NCBI GenBank assembly: GCA_946894095.1
Contig: OX335651.1
Coordinates: 14,344,501-14,408,500, forward strand
Source: Incurvaria masculella
Lineage: Eukaryota; Arthropoda; Insecta; Lepidoptera; Incurvariidae
DNA: 64,000 bases
Reading direction: 5' to 3'
Shown: positions 21,194-32,849 of the stretch, one piece after another
Position numbering within the stretch: the first letter of the stretch is position 1
Layout: every line of letters begins with the position of its first letter
The notes under the pieces: model-generated
What the model was told of the DNA's origin: nothing
The model's input: only the letters and a program-made list of their open reading frames with translations
Database searches by the model: none
Program-made: the position numbers and the translations under genes

Positions 21194-21743
21194 TTAAGGT
21201 GGCCCAACCCGGCGGGCCTCACTCATTCGCGGGCACGGTACAAAACCGTGCTGTTGCGCTCTGGGACCTTCTCTGTTTCAAAGAATAAGACAGGCTCCGT
21301 GATGAGGAAGATGCAACATGTCCACAAAAAAGACAATGTGCATAGTGTATGATTTGGTAAGATTTACGAAAATTTTAATTTCAAAACGACTTACAGCTAA
21401 AAGTAAACCACGACCGCTGTAGTAAAAAATCTAACAAAAACCAAATAGATCATAAATCTTGATTAAATAAGCTATGTCTGATGACTATTTTTTTTACGAT
21501 GTTCTTACTTTATCATTGCGTAATCCACCTTCAAAGTTATTGTATAAAACGCGCGAAAAATTCGAACTTTCGGACCTTATAACTTAGAAACCAAACACAA
21601 TTTTACAATGCCAATGGTCATCAGACATCAAGTTCTATCAAATAAAGCTATTTTGAGCAAAATTTTGGATCTCTGATAAGAAATATGGGCGTGATCTTCT
21701 TTCCCCTTTTGTATGGGGAGATGAGCGGATTGGGCCACCTTAA
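21194..21743 (-). mobile_element. TTAA-target MITE
   Basis: TTAA at 21194-21197 and 21740-21743, ends GGTGGCCCAACCC and GGATTGGGCCACC. Opposite orientation to the copy at 5449. Non-coding. Confidence 0.8.
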
Positions 21744-22690
21744 AAGAGGATCGTTAAGCCGTAAGGCTGATCGTTGTACAGGACTATGATTTACGTTGCC
21801 CCAATGTGTAATAGTACAAAAAACTGACAAGATTGACAAAAAAATATTCAAAACTTGCAAAAGCTATTAAAATGTTGCAATTTACTACATTTTCGTTTAG
21901 AAGCACCAACCAAACTTGTCAGTTGTTTATACAATTCACATCGGGGAGACCTATGTTATAAAGCTATATGAACGTCAATCGTAGAGTTTGATATTATTAG
22001 GTTTCGTGGGACACCCGGTCGGAAAGAAGTTCCTTTCGCTAAGTATAATGTATTATTACCTTAAGAAACACTTTGAAGTCGGACGCAATAACATTTCACA
22101 AGCGCTAGTCGTCAAGTTAAACACGGGATTAGGCTTAAAAGGCTAGGAGGCCTATTTCAATGAAATGGACGCACACTGTTGCAGAGCACATCGCTTGCAT
22201 TTCGCATTGTATTGCATTAGCCAACAACGCTTAAAGCGTTGCAATAAAAACGATCGCAATAGTGCTGGAATAGTTTACCTTGATCAAGCCGCTTAGCATG
22301 TTAAGTTCTCACCTCACGGAAGCCAGATACGAAATCAATTAACTAGTAAAAACAAGCACAGAAAGAAACAGGTAGCGGTGTTATCATTTCGGCGGGACGG
22401 TCGGGAGGTCAGCTCTGTCTCTGTGACGGCAACAGTTTGGACATTTTTTTTCGCCTAGCTCCCATCCGCCAAACACGTGATATGTAAAAAACCATATTTG
22501 CCAATGGATATGTGGCATTAGCCTCGTAGATAATGATGTAGGGTTCATTTCTAGTATTCGCTGAGATTGTTTGCTTCATGCATACATACATACTATTGTG
22601 TACGTTTATCTTCTCGCCGTTACGTCCCCGGGGAGTTCTGGACTAATATAATAATATAACAAGTTACATGTAAGTCACCCATATTAAGTA
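21744..22690. other. Unique non-coding sequence
   Basis: No gene or recognised repeat. Confidence 0.4.
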
Positions 22691-23098
22691 AAGTTTTGTT
22701 TTTATAAAACCCGACATGGATGGCTACTACCACACAACTACCGTTATATGAGCCCAATACACTACATTTTCGAAGGAATTAGGTGCCATGCTTCCTTTTA
22801 TGAGCACGGATACTTTGAACTGGATGGAAAACACAGACAATTTTCTTATTGTCGCTTCGACCATCTTTTTATCAAATGCGATGTTACCAACCCGGGCGGG
22901 CTTAAACCCTACCACTTTGTAGGGGAAGGGGACCTACAGTTTTACATGGATTCCCAACCATGAAACATCTAGCATTCGTGACGAAATGCACTTATTCAAT
23001 TTAGAATGAGAAAGAAAGTGGTGCGTGAACGGGGCGAGGATTTGAACCCAAACCTCTGGTATGCTAGGCAAGCGCGCCACTAGGCTATGAGCTGCTCA
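22691..23098 (-). mobile_element. Full-length tRNA-derived SINE
   Basis: Reverse strand: CCCGACATGGATGGC, body, and a tRNA-like head with B box GGATTTGAACCC (about 23038-23050) and an A-box region ending TAGGCTATGAGCTGCTC. Best head sequence of the family in the window. Confidence 0.85.
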
Positions 23099-23329
23099 AT
23101 ATTTGGAAGTTAACATTCTTTTATTATTACGCATGCTTTGTTCGCTACTTGTGGGGTGTGAACGAACTCTATATTTTTGTAACAAATTTCCTTTTGTAAA
23201 TTGTATGGTCATTACCCTGTTGGGTACCTAAATAAACAAATAAACAAATGAAAAATAGAATATCCGGGACAAGCATAAGACAATTACATTTTCTAATTTG
23301 CCTGGTATCTTTAAAGATCTACGGAAAAC
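23099..23329. other. Probable LINE 3' tail
   Basis: Ends in AAATAAACAAATAAACAAAT (23231-23250), like a LINE 3' terminus. The rest is unrecognised. Confidence 0.4.
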
Positions 23330-23535
23330 TAATCCCGCCCGAGTTGGTACCATGGCATTGAATGAACGATGGTCGAAGCGGCAATGAAAATTGTTCGTGT
23401 TTTCCATCTAGTTCAATGTAGCCGAGCAATATAAGGAAGGTCCTGGCATGGCACCTAGTTCCCATGTGGTGTGTTAGGCTAATATCTGACTGTCAGTTCG
23501 GTATTGGCCATCCATGTCCAGTTACATAAAAAAAA
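23330..23535 (+). mobile_element. 5'-truncated SINE
   Basis: Body CCCGCCCGAGTTGGTACC .. GGTCGAAGCGGCAATGAAAA .. GGCCATCCATGTCC and a short poly-A. Confidence 0.75.
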
Positions 23536-24109
23536 CTAAAATAAGCTATTTACTTGTCGTGGATACGTACCCGAACAAAGCCGGGAAAACTGTAGCATTA
23601 AATTTACTGCGGCATCTTTCAGGGTCAAAACAATCCGCCTCTCTTATCTTTAAGCGTATCCAATTTAACTTTTACAACATGATTTGTTATTTCGAATAAC
23701 TAATTTCATTTAGACGGGCCGTTTTGCTAGTTACGTAACCAAACTTTCATCAACTCAGTCCCTGAACTGGTGAACGCGAAAATACGGTTCGTGGAACTTA
23801 AACTGATATTTCTTATTTTACCCAAAAAACATTTCTAAATCGCCTTGTAGCTGCAAAATAGTAATCTGACTTTGCTTCAAGTTAGGGGGTGTTATCACCC
23901 GATCACATTCAGTTCCATTAGGACGTACATAAAAACACATTTTAATATTTTTAAAAATAACTACAACTGATTTTTAAATTTCAATTTTTTTTAAATATAA
24001 ATTGGTTATTTAGCTGTATTTGAAACTTATAATTATAAATATCTGAGGGGTCTTTGTTAATTTTTTTTATGCATTTTTGATTTGTCTGAGCAATCAAATC
24101 ATCGGGGTC
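23536..24109. other. Non-coding sequence
   Basis: AT-rich; nothing recognised. Confidence 0.4.
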
Positions 24110-24276
24110 TTAGGCTGACATAAATAGTCGTAACAGAAACTAAGACTAACGGAAAGTAGTACTATTTGACGTCACTTTGACACATTTTGTATGGACGAAA
24201 TCTGAAAATACTGACGTCACAAAGTACTACTTTTCGTTAGTCTTAGTTTATGTTACGACTATTTATCTCAGCCTTA
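24110..24276. mobile_element. Palindromic MITE (161 bp) with TTA duplication
   Basis: Element 24113-24273 is almost wholly an inverted repeat (GGCTGACATAAATAGTCG..CGACTATTTATCTCAGCC) flanked by TTA on both sides. The 3-bp target and GGC start suggest a PIF/Harbinger-type (Tourist-like) MITE. A sibling is at 50630-50797. Confidence 0.75.
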
Positions 24277-25656
24277 CAGTTTTGTCAGTAAATTATGTTT
24301 AGACCATCAAATCTACAAATGTATTTTTTTGATTATCGAAATTTCTTGTAGTTATTTTTAAATTAAATTAAATTATGTTTTACTTACGCCCTTATGGGAA
24401 TGAATGCAATTAGGTGTTAACAATCCCTTAAAGTAAAGAGGATAAAGTATGACAAAGAATCAGGGGGTAAGTATTAATCCGGGTTATTAAGCCCTTTCAC
24501 CTCACGATCTACAAATGCACAGGTCTTCATGGCTTCAACACATGTTTATTTAAGAAAAAAATGAGAAAGAAAACACAATTTGAAAAAATGCACTTCACAT
24601 TTATTGAAGACGATTCGAAAAGTCGACTCGACGCATCGAGTGGTATCTTCCGTCCCCCTCAAGTCGAGGTGGTTTAAGTTGACTTCTCACTCCCACACTT
24701 TGTCTGTCGTGTTATCTCTCTCTAACTCCCTCGAGTTGCTTAAGTTAACTTCTCACTTCCATACCGCATTTGTTTTGTATGCGCAGCAAAGGTCTGTAAT
24801 TAATTTAAAAACATTTTATGATTAATGTAATATCTACTAGCCTTACAACGAGCCGATAAATACAGTTTTCGATCATTGTCCTGTTGGTGGCACCACCGAG
24901 CCCTCCATTACTTATCACTCCCTCAATCGGCTTCCGAACGGCCGTAAATTTTGGAGAGCGTGACATTTTCCTATTCGCCCACTCATTACGGTCCTATCTA
25001 CCAATCTATAGTGATAACACTGCACACTACCTTCGAGTTCGGGTGTGGATTGGACCCCTGTCCGGATTATCTCTCCTTGGGCCTTTTGACAAAACCTAGC
25101 GCAGATCCGAGCATAAGCTAACTTCTAAGCCGTATAGTCATTAATTTTGGCTCATGACTCATGGCTCATTGCTCCTTGACCAGAGGGAAGAAGTAGACGT
25201 CAAATATTTTACCAACACATGTTATGACATAAACGCTTCTGATAGGTGCAGAATTGATGGAATTTCCTTACATATTTTCTCACATTTTACGCCGGTCACC
25301 CCCCTCGTGAGCGCGCTTTCAAGAAAAGTATGGGTCATTCCGGCCCCAAAGAGAATGCATTCCTATCCCAACTCTACAAGTCCGAAATGGCCTACGGAAC
25401 GAATGTTCAATATTACTTATTCAATATTACCCGTCGAAAACCTGTAAAAATTCGGATAGTTTCATTCCGGAATGGTTATACGGGAATTATTGAAAGGTAC
25501 TCCACGATTTTACGGTTTCAATCCTAAGGTTTAACCGTACTCCGGGAAGCCGCCAAAATCTGAAATAGGATCCAAGATTTGGTTGGGAAATTTTCGAATG
25601 AGGACAAAAAAGTCTCGCAGGGATTTTGGTCCTCAAATATTTTAAAACGAGCAAAT
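24277..25656. other. Unique non-coding sequence
   Basis: Short frames only (up to 97 codons), none with recognisable motifs. Confidence 0.4.
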
Positions 25657-25840
25657 AAAACTGTTGGCGACGCGATCATAAAACTCTAAAGTAGACATTT
25701 CTTGTGAATACAAAATTGTATAGAATAGTACTGCAGGTGTTCATTTGTAAAGTGTTTGTATCTAGCTGCCGTACCGTTCATATTGAATAGTGCTGCACGT
25801 GTTTGGTTGCTAGTATTTGATCCCTGCCGCCGTGCCTTAA

Positions 25841-26386
25841 GGCGGCCCATCCCGCTCATCTCCCCATACAAAAGGGGAAAGAAGATCACGCCTATATTTC
25901 TTGTCAAAGATCAAAAATTTTGCTCAAAATAGGTTTATTTGATTGAACTAGATGTCTGATGACCGTTGGCATTGTAAAATTGTGTTTGGTTTCCAAGTTA
26001 TAACGTCCGAAAATTTGGATTTTTCGCGCGTTTTATACAATAACTTTGGAGGTGGATTACGCAATGATAAAGTAAGAACATCTTAAAAAGATTAGTCATC
26101 AGACATAGCTTATTTCATCAAAATTTATAATCTATTTGGTTTTTGTTAGATTTTTGACCACAGCGGTCGTGGTTTACTTTTAGCTATAAGTCGTTTTGAA
26201 ATTAAAAATTTCGTAAATCTTACCAAATCATACACTATGCACATTGTCTTTTTTGTGGACAGGTTGCATCTTCCTCATCACGGAACCTGTCTTATTCTTA
26301 GAAACAGAGAAGGTCCCAGAGCGCAACAGCACGGTTTTGTACCGTGCCCGCAAATGAGTTGAGGCCGCCGGGTTGGGCCACCTTAA
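25841..26386 (+). mobile_element. TTAA MITE inserted in the 5' LTR
   Basis: TTAA at 25837-25840 and 26383-26386; the 3' LTR has a single TTAA at 31097-31100. Ends GGCGGCCCATCCC and GGGTTGGGCCACC. The insertion length (546 bp including one TTAA) equals that of the copy B element at 47415. Confidence 0.95.
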
Positions 26387-27567
26387 GATAGTAATTGTTT
26401 AGAGTATTTTAGAGGTAGAATATTTCCTTGATTCCATGTAAAGTTCGTGCACCTGAGGGCTGTAAACGCGGCACGCTGTAAAGTCACCATTGTATGCCCA
26501 CCTGCGCGTCCGCCTTATGCGGCGCGGCAGTTATCTAAAGATTGTTTCAGGGAATATTTGGCAGGGCATAGTTTCACGCAGCTGACCGCAATAAACCTAT
26601 TGTGCGTCGGCTCGGTGCGGCGAGCCGTCTTGGAAAGAATTTTATAGCATGCAGGTGCGCGTTTCATAGTAACCATGTGAATTTACTTAGGTATGTTTAT
26701 AGGTAGCATTTTGAAAATACCTAAGTAAATGTCTCATATGTACACACATGTAATATAGATTTATAGTAAGTATTGAGTAACATATTGTTTTATGCACACA
26801 GAAATAGCTTTTAGGGGTGTGCATACAAACCAATATGCTATTATAAAGTGTGTCATTGTATATCATTATTATATGGAAAGATTCGAAAGTATAAAGTATA
26901 TCTATTGTTATGAACATTACTTGTATTTAGAGTACACATTTAAAGATATTATAGAGAGTTCTGTTTTGCATATCATACTTTGAGGAAAGCTTAGAAAGTG
27001 TAAAGTACGTATAATGGAAATATATAGTGTATATAAAATAGACATTCCTAATATTTTAAGACTTATTAATAGCATGAAGGTTTTTAGAGCTTAAGTATCA
27101 TTTGATAGCTGTTTTAAGTGATTTGTGTATTTTATATGTATATTGGACATTTGTATAATTTATAGAATTGTATTTTTATTATATAAATACCTATTGAAGG
27201 GCATTTCAAAGCATGAGGATGTTTTAAAATAAAACGTAACAGAACTAAATGTGTTATAGTTGCTCGAGATATTGTATAGTTAATGGGTTATTGTATATGG
27301 TATAATATAAATAACAGAAGATATTTTCCTTTGATAGAAATCACGTCATCAAGCATCTATTTACATGTGTATATGTTATAACCTTATTTTATAGAATATG
27401 AATAGTTGAGTACAATTTATGTATTGTGTAACTATAATATAGCTTTAGGACACATTAGTAAATGTTATTAAAGAATGACAGCGAGAAATATTCTCGGCCG
27501 ATTGTTGTCTGTTCGCCTTCCCTTCTGCCCCCGCACCGCAGACCGCACCGTAACATGAAGAGTCAGG

Positions 27568-27576
27568 TATAAATAA
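27568..27576 (+). promoter_or_regulatory. Putative TATA box of the LTR promoter
   Basis: TATAAATAA in a GC-rich context; the same motif is in the 3' LTR at 32282. Probable retroelement transcription start lies about 30 bp downstream. Inferred from motif and position only. Confidence 0.5.
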
Positions 27577-28131
27577 GGGTCCCCAACACAATGGGGCCAG
27601 ATCGTACTGGCACTCCGACTAAACGGGTCGGAGACGCTGCTTTTATAGTTCATTCCCTACGCCAACCAAGTGGGTTCGGCAGAGTTTTAAAGTTGAAAGT
27701 TTATAGTTTTTTATAGTTTAAAGTTTTTATAGTTTATTTTAAAGTTTAAAGTGGCCTTTCGCCTATCGAGTTAGACTCTGACCAGTCAGGTCGAGTCTGC
27801 TTACTTTGAAGTGCGGTGCTCGTGGTGCGATAGCGGTACATGCGGTGCAGAAGTTAAGGCGTGCTGCCGGCAACCTGGTCGGGGGTACAGCTCGGCTCTA
27901 CATCCAGACGCTTGCGTTTCATTTCGAGTCGCAAAGCGCTCCGGTGCCTTGGGGAGGTTCCATAGCCGGGTGCATTACTCGGTGGCTCGGTAGGTCCCGA
28001 CGCTGAGTCGGTCCTCGCCAAGGAGGGAGCGGAGTACCGTCGGAGCTGTGCTTGCGTAGCGAAGAGCAGCCAGCCGTTCGGGTTCCGCGTGTCACCCGGG
28101 AACCGAACGCTCGCTGGCCGGTCGCTATCAA

Positions 28132-28149
28132 TGGTCCTTCGAGCCGGAT
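28132..28149 (+). other. Primer-binding site
   Basis: TGGTCCTTCGAGCCGGAT, one base after the LTR, is complementary to a tRNA 3' end (..ATCCGGCTCGAAGGACCA). From memory this fits insect tRNA-Tyr. Confidence 0.75.
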
Positions 28150-28199
28150 GGTACGTCGCATCTACAACGCATGCATCGAGGTGAAGTTACCGCAGCACC

Positions 28200-30824
28200 A
28201 TGAGCAGTCCGAAGAGAACTCGTCAGGCGACGAAGTTACAAGAGAAGGAACGCGCTGCATCCGCCGCCGCGGCCGCCGCCGCCAGCGGCGTGGCGCCCGC
28301 CTCCGCAGCTCGCGCCACCGCTCGGCCCTCAGCTGACGCCGCGGCCGCCACCGCACGTGGCGCAGTGCCCCCCGCCGCATCTCCCGCCGCCGTGACCGCC
28401 CGTGCTGCTGGCCTCACCGCGGAAGCTGCCATTACCGTTTCCGCTACAAGAGGTATGGAGAATGCATCTGCAAAGTTATCGCCACCTATAGACTCCGGCT
28501 TGGCGATAACACCATCGGCAGGCGGCTCATATTATGAGGATACCGTGACGACAATGCGTTCGGTGTCAAGAATGTCGTCTCATCAGAGTGAGGGAGACGA
28601 AGTGATGTCGCAAATCAGCGTTGCATCAAAGAGGTCGGCGGTCTTAAGAGAGCAAGCAAACCTGCGTGCGTTGCAAGAAATGCACGAATTGGAGCGTCGC
28701 GCAGCTGCCGCCGAAGCAGAGCGCCGTAATTTTGAAAGAGAGATTGAATTGTCTAAGCAAAGACAACTTTTAGAGCTTAGAAAGATTGATTTAGAGGAAG
28801 AGGAAGAGCTGACAACTATCCGATTCAGAGACGACGTGAGAAGCCGCAAGAGCCGACATGATAGCGTGACCGAGTGGGTCGCAAGCACAGCCCAGCCGCC
28901 GCCGCCGCATCTATACAGTATGAGTCATCGGCAGAGCGATACAGCGCATCCCTGTGATGACGTCACCTCTCACCACCGGACTTTGGCTACTTCACTGCGT
29001 GGACGCAGCGATCGACCCACTTCCCCGCCGCGCCGACGTGGATCGCCTACACCGGAGCCGCCGCTGCGTCGACGTAGTCAAACGCCAAAAAGGATGTCCG
29101 AGCTTACGACTGCCATAGTGCAAGGTATGTCTGAGCTACATATTGAAAGGCAAGAACGTTTGGACTTCAGGTCAGTGTGTCGAGAGTTGCCTGTATATAG
29201 TGGACACATAAGTGAATGGTTGCCTTTCAAAAGAGCTTACGAGGACTCAAAGGGCAAAGGTCGTTTCTCTAGGGAAGAGAATTTGGTGCGACTCCGTAAT
29301 TGTCTCAAAGGGGAGGCAAAGGCTGCTGTCACGACGCTGCTCGCCATTTCGGATAACCCGGATGAGATTGTGAGTACACTGGAAACACAGTTTGCTCATC
29401 CAAGCCTGCTCGTAAGGGAGCAAGTAAATAGAATTTGTGCTCTACCTCGACTGCCTCAGGAATATCGAGATGACTTACCAGGCTTCGCTTCAGTAGTCAG
29501 CAACGCGGTTGTAGTACTGGACAGATTGCGAAACTACAACCACAACATGCGTGCTGATATCTACAACGAGATTTTAGAAAGAATCCCTATCACCCTACAG
29601 ACTAAATGGGTAGACTGGGCTACTGCCAATGACGATGGGTCAGAAGCAAAAAGCATATTGCTATCTCGCTTCCTCAATACTGAGGTTAAAAGATTGCGGA
29701 TGTATGGATCGGCACCAAAGTGCGCCGCTTACAAGCCGCCCTATAAAGAGTCGCCGCGTGGGCCTTCCCAGCCACAGCAACGAGGCCAGCACAAATATCA
29801 TGTCAATGCAGTACAAAGCACACATGGAAAGGAAAATGGAAAGTGTTTGGTCTGTTCAGGAAATCATAAGATTTTCACATGTGGAAAATTCAAAGAAATG
29901 AACGTAACAAATCGATGGTCTTGGGCTAAAGAAAATCACATTTGTTATCGTTGCTTAGAGGGAAAGCACTTTGTTTCCTCGTGTCGAGCGAGAAGTGTGT
30001 GCGGACAAGATGAGTGCAGAAAGTGGCACCATAGCCTTCTACACCGAGAGAGCACACCGACAGAGGATTCGTCAAGGTCATCAGAGGACGAAAAACAACA
30101 AGGAACTCTGGACGAGGCTGTCACCGCCACCGCATCCGCCGACGCCGAGACGAACGCACACGGGCGTGTATGTCTCAAGATAGTGCCAGTCATCGTAAGT
30201 GGACGTAAGGGCAAAGTCCAAACCTATGCTTTGCTAGATGAAGGTTCATCAATCACTCTGGTTGAAGACAAGCTGGCAGAGAGACTGGGTCTGGATGGAA
30301 AGAAGGACAACTTGGTGCTTCGAGGAGTCGGTCATGTAGTGACTGATCCCAAAAGTCGTCGTGTTTCTATGGACATTCAAGGACTATATAGTGACACAGT
30401 GCATACCATAAGTGGAAGGACAATGAGTGACTTGAATATGGGTGTACAGTCAATCAAGTTTGATATTTCAAAGTACGAACACTTAAGTGAAGTTAGCGAC
30501 AAAGTGTTGTACGTAAATGCTCGCCCCGAGATTCTTATTGGACAGGACAATGCGGACTTAATAGTGAGCCGAAGAATCTTGTGTGGTGGGCGTAATCAAC
30601 CGATGGCATCAGAGACAGACCTGGGCTGGGTCATCCATGGATACGTTCCCGGCGCCCTGCGACAGAAGATCAACAAGGTCAACACCTACAGAGCAAGAGA
30701 CGAACTGCATGACCTTGTTGCACGATCTTGGGACTTAGGTTTCATCGAGGATCAACGGTGGGTTGGCTGCTTGCAAGAAGTGGAGTCAACTCACAAAAGG
30801 GGGGCACACGCCGGTGTCCACTAG
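28200..30824 (+). CDS. BEL/Pao Gag-protease polyprotein (874 aa, truncated pol)
   Basis: Structural and protease polyprotein of a BEL/Pao element. Residues 20-80 are Ala-rich. 145-210 form a charged probable coiled coil. About 318-500 match the DUF1759-type Gag core (RELPVYSGHISEWLPFKRAY). Zinc knuckles follow: C549-X2-C-X3-H-X4-C561 and C582-X2-C-X4-H-X4-C595, with a third Cys/His cluster at 601-611. An aspartic protease (DUF1758-like) spans about 658-815 with active-site LLDEGSS (D680), ILIG at 778-781, and ETDLGWVIHG at 805-814. LHDLVARSWDLGFIED (836-851) is the linker that normally precedes reverse transcriptase; the frame then ends after about 23 unrelated residues. The start has A at -3. 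The frame is intact. Particle formation is plausible but inferred; reverse transcription would need enzymes in trans. Confidence 0.93.
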   Translation: MSSPKRTRQATKLQEKERAASAAAAAAASGVAPASAARATARPSADAAAATARGAVPPAASPAAVTARAAGLTAEAAITVSATRGMENASAKLSPPIDSGLAITPSAGGSYYEDTVTTMRSVSRMSSHQSEGDEVMSQISVASKRSAVLREQANLRALQEMHELERRAAAAEAERRNFEREIELSKQRQLLELRKIDLEEEEELTTIRFRDDVRSRKSRHDSVTEWVASTAQPPPPHLYSMSHRQSDTAHPCDDVTSHHRTLATSLRGRSDRPTSPPRRRGSPTPEPPLRRRSQTPKRMSELTTAIVQGMSELHIERQERLDFRSVCRELPVYSGHISEWLPFKRAYEDSKGKGRFSREENLVRLRNCLKGEAKAAVTTLLAISDNPDEIVSTLETQFAHPSLLVREQVNRICALPRLPQEYRDDLPGFASVVSNAVVVLDRLRNYNHNMRADIYNEILERIPITLQTKWVDWATANDDGSEAKSILLSRFLNTEVKRLRMYGSAPKCAAYKPPYKESPRGPSQPQQRGQHKYHVNAVQSTHGKENGKCLVCSGNHKIFTCGKFKEMNVTNRWSWAKENHICYRCLEGKHFVSSCRARSVCGQDECRKWHHSLLHRESTPTEDSSRSSEDEKQQGTLDEAVTATASADAETNAHGRVCLKIVPVIVSGRKGKVQTYALLDEGSSITLVEDKLAERLGLDGKKDNLVLRGVGHVVTDPKSRRVSMDIQGLYSDTVHTISGRTMSDLNMGVQSIKFDISKYEHLSEVSDKVLYVNARPEILIGQDNADLIVSRRILCGGRNQPMASETDLGWVIHGYVPGALRQKINKVNTYRARDELHDLVARSWDLGFIEDQRWVGCLQEVESTHKRGAHAGVH

Positions 30825-30919
30825 AATAAAATAGTTACATAGAAATAAATCGCGCCGCCTTCAGTACTATGATGTGCGACAAGTATTGTATAGAATCGCT
30901 ATCTGTCGCAAAAGGGGGG
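30795..30919 (+). other. Polypurine tract and an identical upstream copy
   Basis: AAAAGGGGGG at 30910-30919 lies two bases before the 3' LTR and serves as plus-strand primer. The same ten bases occur at 30795-30804 inside the end of the coding frame. Confidence 0.7.
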
Positions 30920-30921
30920 TA

Positions 30922-32844
30922 TGTTGGCGACGCGATCATAAAACTCTAAAGTAGACATTTCTTGTGAATACAAAATTGTATAGAATAGTACTGCAGGTGT
31001 TCATTTGTAAAGTGTTTGTATCTAGCTGCCGTACCGTTCATATTGAATAGTGCTGCACGTGTTTGGTTGCTAGTATTTGATCCCTGCCGCCGTGCCTTAA
31101 GATAGTAATTGTTTAGAGTATTTTAGAGGTAGAATATTTCCTTGATTCCATGTAAAGTTCGTGCACCTGAGGGCTGTAAACGCGGCACGCTGTAAAGTCA
31201 CCATTGTATGCCCACCTGCGCGTCCGCCTTATGCGGCGCGGCAGTTATCTAAAGATTGTTTCAGGGAATATTTGGCAGGGCATAGTTTCACGCAGCTGAC
31301 CGCAATAAACCTATTGTGCGTCGGCTCGGTGCGGCGAGCCGTCTTGGAAAGAATTTTATAGCATGCAGGTGCGCGTTTCATAGTAACCATGTGAATTTAC
31401 TTAGGTATGTTTATAGGTAGCATTTTGAAAATACCTAAGTAAATGTCTCATATGTACACACATGTAATATAGATTTATAGTAAGTATTGAGTAACATATT
31501 GTTTTATGCACACAGAAATAGCTTTTAGGGGTGTGCATACAAACCAATATGCTATTATAAAGTGTGTCATTGTATATCATTATTATATGGAAAGATTCGA
31601 AAGTATAAAGTATATCTATTGTTATGAACATTACTTGTATTTAGAGTACACATTTAAAGATATTATAGAGAGTTCTGTTTTGCATATCATACTTTGAGGA
31701 AAGCTTAGAAAGTGTAAAGTACGTATAATGGAAATATATAGTGTATATAAAATAGACATTCCTAATATTTTAAGACTTATTAATAGCATGAAGGTTTTTA
31801 GAGCTTAAGTATCATTTGATAGCTGTTTTAAGTGATTTGTGTATTTTATATGTATATTGGACATTTGTATAATTTATAGAATTGTATTTTTATTATATAA
31901 ATACCTATTGAAGGGCATTTCAAAGCATGAGGATGTTTTAAAATAAAACGTAACAGAACTAAATGTGTTATAGTTGCTCGAGATATTGTATAGTTAATGG
32001 GTTATTGTATATGGTATAATATAAATAACAGAAGATATTTTCCTTTGATAGAAATCACGTCATCAAGCATCTATTTACATGTGTATATGTTATAACCTTA
32101 TTTTATAGAATATGAATAGTTGAGTACAATTTATGTATTGTGTAACTATAATATAGCTTTAGGACACATTAGTAAATGTTATTAAAGAATGACAGCGAGA
32201 AATATTCTCGGCCGATTGTTGTCTGTTCGCCTTCCCTTCTGCCCCCGCACCGCAGACCGCACCGTAACATGAAGAGTCAGGTATAAATAAGGGTCCCCAA
32301 CACAATGGGGCCAGATCGTACTGGCACTCCGACTAAACGGGTCGGAGACGCTGCTTTTATAGTTCATTCCCTACGCCAACCAAGTGGGTTCGGCAGAGTT
32401 TTAAAGTTGAAAGTTTATAGTTTTTTATAGTTTAAAGTTTTTATAGTTTATTTTAAAGTTTAAAGTGGCCTTTCGCCTATCGAGTTAGACTCTGACCAGT
32501 CAGGTCGAGTCTGCTTACTTTGAAGTGCGGTGCTCGTGGTGCGATAGCGGTACATGCGGTGCAGAAGTTAAGGCGTGCTGCCGGCAACCTGGTCGGGGGT
32601 ACAGCTCGGCTCTACATCCAGACGCTTGCGTTTCATTTCGAGTCGCAAAGCGCTCCGGTGCCTTGGGGAGGTTCCATAGCCGGGTGCATTACTCGGTGGC
32701 TCGGTAGGTCCCGACGCTGAGTCGGTCCTCGCCAAGGAGGGAGCGGAGTACCGTCGGAGCTGTGCTTGCGTAGCGAAGAGCAGCCAGCCGTTCGGGTTCC
32801 GCGTGTCACCCGGGAACCGAACGCTCGCTGGCCGGTCGCTATCA
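30922..32844 (+). repeat. 3' LTR
   Basis: 1,923 bp, TGTTGGCGAC .. GGTCGCTATCA, uninterrupted. Matches the 5' LTR throughout on reading. Confidence 0.95.
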
Positions 32845-32849
32845 AAAAC

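Larger units (their letters stand above)
25662..28130 (+). repeat. 5' LTR (interrupted by MITE)
   Basis: TGTTGGCGACGCGATCATAA .. GGTCGCTATCA. Total 2,469 bp, less the 546-bp insertion, equals 1,923 bp. Unusually long for a BEL LTR. The distal third is GC-rich, the middle very AT-rich. Confidence 0.95.
25657..32849 (+). mobile_element. BEL/Pao LTR retrotransposon, gag-protease only, recently inserted
   Basis: Element 25662-32844 is flanked by the 5-bp duplication AAAAC (25657-25661 and 32845-32849). Order: 5' LTR, primer-binding site, gag-protease frame, polypurine tract, 3' LTR. The internal region is only 2.8 kb because reverse transcriptase, RNase H and integrase are missing, so the element is non-autonomous. 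LTRs start TGTT and end ATCA. After removal of a 546-bp MITE they are the same length (1,923 bp), and I saw no base difference on reading. This implies very recent insertion, presumably with enzymes supplied by a relative. Confidence 0.93.

Noticed and set aside
26447..26647. Short frames inside the LTRs (also 27468-27653, 27806-28006 and their copies in the 3' LTR)
   Set aside because: They are duplicated only because the LTRs are identical, have no recognisable motif, and lie in LTR regulatory sequence.
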